64,000 bases of DNA from Lethocerus indicus (taxonomy: Eukaryota > Arthropoda > Insecta > Hemiptera > Belostomatidae), in NCBI GenBank assembly GCA_019843655.1, contig JACDQD010000005.1:8397575-8461574 (forward strand). The letters are read 5' to 3'. Shown in pieces: positions 60,405 through 64,000 of the stretch. The position numbers were made by a program, and so were the translations under genes. The number at the start of each line of letters is the position of its first letter. Positions within the stretch are counted from its first letter, which is position 1. Under the pieces are notes generated by a model, which was not told the origin of the DNA, ran no database searches, and was given only the letters and a program-made list of their open reading frames with translations.

Positions 60405-61065
60405 AGCGATATTTCGGCCCAATTTGTGCTTGAGTTAGTCATCAGTTTACATCTACAGTCTCCGAGTAGGGTTTTACATTTTCTTGTGTGCACTATGGCT
60501 GATTGGGAAACCTTGGGCGTTTCAGATGAAAGCGATTCAAAAGTGAAGGAGTGCCGGCGCCAGTGGAGGTGCGGTCAATGCGGCCGGGTCTACAGGCAGG
60601 CCTACAGCCTCAAGAGGCACCAGATCTACGAGTGCGGCAAGGAGCCCCAGTTCGAGTGCCCCTACTGCCCCTACAGGGCCAAAGTCAAGACCACCCTGGC
60701 GACTCACATCAACGACAAGCACAACATCTACGCCGCCGTCTACACCTGCCGATTGTGCACCTTCAGGAGCAAGCGCAGGGGCAACCTCAAAGTCCACTAT
60801 ATCACCAAACACTCCACCGACGCTCACCTTTTTCTATGAAGTCACATTTTACTTTCAACCTGTAATTATTATGTCTATTAATAATATATTTTATCTACTC
60901 GTTGTTTTTGTCAGTTTCACTATTGTACCCGATGAGTTTTACACTTTATTTTACACATTTTACCGACATTTCAGGGTTTTGTAGCTAATATTTCATTTGG
61001 ACGGTGAATTTGTCCTATATCTCATTCGGGGGCACACTTTTCGCTTAGGCTTTTATAAAGAATGA
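60405..61065 (+). repeat. Segmental duplication, right copy
   Basis: Matches 58601-59225. It starts directly at the broken end of the Penelope-like fragment. The 3' flank of this copy has an extra piece (CCTATATCTCATTCGGGGGC near 61015) absent from the left copy. Confidence 0.9.
60526..60839 (+). CDS. lola: lola-type three-finger exon, duplicate B
   Basis: Phase-1 terminal exon after GGGCGTTTCAG at 60525, about 104 residues to TGA at 60837-60839. Same length and finger order as the 58721 copy. Differences: leader S-D for N-G; finger 2 VKTTL for VRTNL and HINDKH for HVNDKH; finger 3 CRLCTF for CRLCAF. No ligand is changed and there is no stop, so both copies look functional. The upstream in-frame ATG (60495) is also kept. 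The finger-2 helix change (N to T next to the leucine) might alter DNA contacts. Confidence 0.95.
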
Positions 61066-61616
61066 CTGTGCATAACGATGATTGATTTGTACGTAAACCA
61101 AATTCATTTGTAATGCATATCGACTTATACCATGTCCATGCCGATTGATTTAATTAAATCAACCATGCGGTTTAATTTAAGCAATGTATACAGTCAGAAG
61201 AGTAAAGGGCATACTTATAAACCGTATGAGTTTATAAAAGCAAAACATTAGTGCGTTTATCGCATCCTTTCACTTTCATTTTTTTCTTTTTTGATTCAAT
61301 GTTGGACAGGATTTTAAATATTGTGGCACGCGGATTGCCTAAATAACTTACACTAGGGCGGCAAAAAAAGGGCGAGGAGGTTGGAAATGAACACGATATA
61401 TGTCTTTATACATCGTTTAGCGTATTATAGGAAAATGGAGCATTGGCACGTATCGAACCTGGCCAGTTTGATAAAAGTAAGCTAATAGGAACTAATAGTG
61501 ACATAGTTGTCATTATACCCGTCACTTTGGGCTGTTGGAATGTTTCGTAATCAGGTACGTTTTATTATCTTGGCTAAGCCCAAAACTCACGCCGATGGCG
61601 GCTTGATATGTTTCAG
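61066..61616. other. Spacer
   Basis: AT-rich intron ending in TTGATATGTTTCAG at 61616. No other feature recognised. Confidence 0.45.
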
Positions 61617-61918
61617 ACGAGAATTTTCGAACGGTCGTCACGGAGACCTGTTGCAGATGCGAGGTCTGCGGGCGCGAATACGCCAGCGCTGAAAGGCTGA
61701 AGCGGCACATGAAAAACGTTTGCAACGCGGAGCGCCTGTTCAAGTGCTCGGATTGCCCCTACAGGGCAAAACTAAAGTCCAACCTGCTCATGCACATCAA
61801 CGAAAAGCACAACATGAACCCTATCATTTACAATTGTACCGTCTGCGGTTACGGGAGCAAACGAATTTACAACCTCAGAAAACATTATTTCCTGAAACAC
61901 TCTATCGTCGTTTCATAG
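61617..61918 (+). CDS. lola: lola-type alternative 3' exon with three fingers, divergent finger 1
   Basis: Phase-1 terminal exon after TTGATATGTTTCAG at 61616, about 100 residues to TAG at 61916-61918. The leader ENFRTVVTETCCR ends with extra cysteines. Finger 1 is CEVCGREYASAERLKRH ... NVC. The linker NAERLF replaces GKEPQF. Finger 2 is CSDCPYRAKLKSNLLMH ending HINEKH. The linker NMNPIIYN leads to finger 3, CTVCGYGSKRIYNLRKH ending HYFLKH. The first finger lies in a part without ATG, and a frame started at 61709 would miss it. Confidence 0.94.
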
Positions 61919-62177
61919 TTCACTGCGTTACATACATAGTGTTCCACATTTGTCACACATTTTGCTTTCCGACTTTGAATGCCGTCTGTTAGGAGTGTAC
62001 TGAACTTTTTCATGTTCCAGATTTGTCCTACTATGCATCTAGTCCTTGCTACAGTAAGAAACAATGTCCCGCCGATTGTGATCTAGCCATGTAGGAAACA
62101 GCTATTCAACGAGCTAGTTGGGTGGCATAGTGGTAGCTCTTTGTTCCCTTTTATAATCAGTTCTTTTTGTAATTGAT
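61919..62177. other. Spacer
   Basis: 3' flank of the previous exon. Nothing recognised. Confidence 0.4.
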
Positions 62178-62450
62178 TTAGGATATAGGTTGTATCACAT
62201 TGGTATAACCAGCACTCCAAAAAGAGGTCGACCGTCATCCATAGAAAAAAAACAGAAAAAATCTGCGGTACCAAGACCAACAAATGATCTGAGGAAAGAT
62301 GAGACTGGCCACTGGCCGATATATTCCTTGAGGCAAAGATGTAAATTGTTTGGATGTAGTGAAAAGTCGTTTATATTATGTTCAAAATGTAATTTGAACT
62401 TTTGTTTAAATAAAACTAGAAATTGTTTCTTAGAGTTTCATAAAGTATGA
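62178..62450 (+). mobile_element. piggyBac-type transposase, C-terminal fragment
   Basis: The frame reads TSTPKRGRPSS, later DLRKDETGHWPIY, then RCKLFGC, CSKCNLNFCLNKTRNCF and EFH before TGA. This is the cysteine-rich C-terminal end typical of piggyBac/PGBD transposases (RCK-x2-GC, CSKC, C, NCF-x2-FH). The catalytic DDD part is missing, so this is an inactive relic. Confidence 0.85.
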
Positions 62451-62880
62451 ATACAAAGCAATATAATTTTGTAATACATAATATTAAACTAATATAAACT
62501 AAAAAAGTGCCTTTTCATTATACACACCTTTTGGACCCTACAACATATTTTGTTTTAAGAGATAATTTTTTTACATATTTTTCTGCGAAGGCACACTATT
62601 AAACCTATCTAACATCCTTTTCTCCAATGTAAACAACAAAATCATCTGCCTAAGGGTTGAGTAGGCGGGGAGTTTTATTTTGGAAAATCGTCCATATTGT
62701 AACGAAATCAGAAGAGGGAAAGTATTCAACTAGGTGTTCTAAAAATTAGGTATCTCTGTATATTTACTCTAACCGTTGCTAGTCAGCGCTAGGATTAGCG
62801 GGGCGAATATTGCGTCGCTTTGGGAATTTATCTTTTCATTTATAATGTTGTTTTGTTTGTGCTTGAAAATCTCCATACTT
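62451..62880. other. AT-rich spacer, part may be piggyBac 3' end
   Basis: No coding feature. No clear piggyBac terminal repeat or TTAA target site was identified. Confidence 0.35.
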
Positions 62881-63250
62881 ACCGCTAATCCTATTAACGG
62901 ACCTCACTCGCCCAACCCCCCCCCCTTTTTAACTGACAACCGGACAAAGACTTAACCCGATTTACAAAAATCCCACCCCCTCAACTCAAACAAGACAAAC
63001 AAAATCCTCCAAAGACACAATAAGAAGGCAATCATATATACACACGACAGACAACCACCACAGTACAAGTGACAGTGACAGTACATTGAGGATGCCCGAA
63101 AAACAGCCAAAGAGCCAAAAGTGACTAACACCGCTACTGAAGATGGCGAGCTGTCGAAACCGGTCTAGCAAAAAACCAAACCAGCGAGGGGAGACAGAAA
63201 TACGAAATCTACGGTATTCCAACTCCTCGCAGACCACAAAACAGGTATTT
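62881..63250 (+). mobile_element. Longest hammerhead-repeat family copy
   Basis: Begins ACCGCTAATCCTATTAACGG, continues with a C-run, AACCGGACAAAGAC and ACACGACAGACAACCACCAC, and ends GACCACAAAACAGGTATTTT. It has a well-preserved hammerhead-like core at 63133-63169. Confidence 0.75.
63133..63169 (+). ncRNA. Hammerhead ribozyme-like motif in a repeat
   Basis: GCTA, CTGAAGA, T, then GGC-GAGCT-GTC, GAAA, CCGGTC, TAGC. Stem II here pairs as G-C, G-U, C-G, so pairing is kept although bases differ from the 5331 copy. Stem I (GCTA/TAGC) is perfect. Confidence 0.5.
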
Positions 63251-63699
63251 TAAAACAAAGGTATTTGTTGAGCGTACCAATTACTGTAATGACAACAAAC
63301 TTAATTGCAAGATAATACTTTCATTTAAATTCAATAAAAGTTATGCACATTAACCTTATTCGATATTCCTCATGTCATACTGATGCTTCTATGTTAGTGA
63401 CTCAGGAACTGTTTTGAGTACCTTTATGTCGCTCTAAAATAGTGTGAATGAAAGGATCGCATGAAAACGCTATTTTACATCATTTTATATTTTTGAGTAA
63501 ATGGATGTTTAATATAGTGTATACACCATGTAAGGGGCTTGGAGCATACCCCAGTACTGGAATATCACACGAAATACAAGCACCACTGATGGAAATTCTA
63601 CCGTTGTGATGGTGGTATTATTTCAAGCTTTATTGAACACAATAAAAAAAACATAAAATGCGGCCATTATTCTAATTTTGAATCTAACTCTTTTCCCAG
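63251..63699. other. AT-rich spacer
   Basis: Intron ending in AACTCTTTTCCCAG at 63699. Nothing else recognised. Confidence 0.45.
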
Positions 63700-63989
63700 C
63701 ACTCCATACTCGCCACAACAAGTGCGACCTCTGCGGACGGCAGTACGCCTACATCTACTCACTGCAGCGCCACTTGAGGTTCGAGTGCGGCAAAGAGCCC
63801 CAGTTTCAGTGCACTGAGTGCCCGTACAGGGCCAAACTGAAAACCAACCTTACCAGGCACATCAACGACAAGCATTCCCTCAGCCCGGTGCTCTTCTGTT
63901 GCAAACTATGTCCCTACAGCGCTAAACAGAAAGTCAGCCTGAAGACCCACTACGCCCTCAAGCATAACATCCTTCTGCCTTCCACTTAA
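63700..63989 (+). CDS. lola: lola-type alternative 3' exon with three fingers
   Basis: Phase-1 terminal exon after CTCTTTTCCCAG at 63699, about 96 residues to TAA at 63987-63989. Leader LHTRHNK. Finger 1 is CDLCGRQYAYIYSLQRH ... FEC with linker GKEPQF. Finger 2 is CTECPYRAKLKTNLTRH ending HINDKH. The linker SLSPVLFC leads to finger 3, CKLCPYSAKQKVSLKTH ending HYALKH. The window ends 11 bases after the stop, and more exons of the array may follow. Confidence 0.95.
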
Positions 63990-64000
63990 TTGTGATTAGG

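Overview
The window is AT-rich insect genomic DNA holding part of a longitudinals lacking (lola)-type locus. I recognise 25 alternative 3'-terminal exons that look intact, plus one decayed copy. Each carries its own stop codon and encodes the zinc-finger tail of a BTB transcription factor. The hallmark is a C2HC finger (C-x2-C-x12-H-x4-C) ending in Y/F-E-C-G-K-E-P-x-F, followed by a C2H2 finger of the type C-P-Y-C-P-Y-R-A-K. Every intact exon follows a splice acceptor and enters the reading frame in phase 1, so each can replace any other behind one shared donor. The shared BTB exons are not in this window. TA microsatellites, Penelope-like elements, a Jockey-type LINE and a piggyBac fragment fit an insect genome, perhaps a hemimetabolous one; I cannot name the species.

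Layout. 1-5 kb: three plus-strand exons (1169, 2355, 4636) between foldback and hammerhead-like repeats. 9-13.7 kb: three exons on the MINUS strand (9385, 12147, 13645 as 5' ends) with the same phase. 13.7-33.7 kb: a 20 kb stretch without zinc-finger exons, with a GC-rich/CpG-rich block (about 18.36-19.2 kb), a 1.9 kb long inverted repeat (21.6-23.5 kb) and several candidate small exons with good splice sites. 33.7-64 kb: twenty plus-strand exons, one of them decayed (33.7 kb), and, between 45.75 and 46.97 kb, a candidate three-exon gene for a 61-residue protein. Three-finger exons occur at 40.5 kb and then cluster at 56-64 kb. Shortened relatives lie at 50-55 kb. Two near-identical exons (58.7 and 60.5 kb) are a recent tandem duplication separated by a Penelope-like fragment.

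How it works together. By analogy with Drosophila lola (established), a common BTB N-terminus is joined to one 3' exon at a time, giving many factors that share a dimerisation domain but differ in DNA binding. The minus-strand exons cannot be reached by ordinary cis-splicing from a plus-strand donor. They imply trans-splicing (established for Drosophila lola and mod(mdg4)), a second promoter on that strand, or an inversion or assembly error. That is the most interesting signal in the window. The hammerhead-like motifs in the dispersed repeats and the nested small gene come next.
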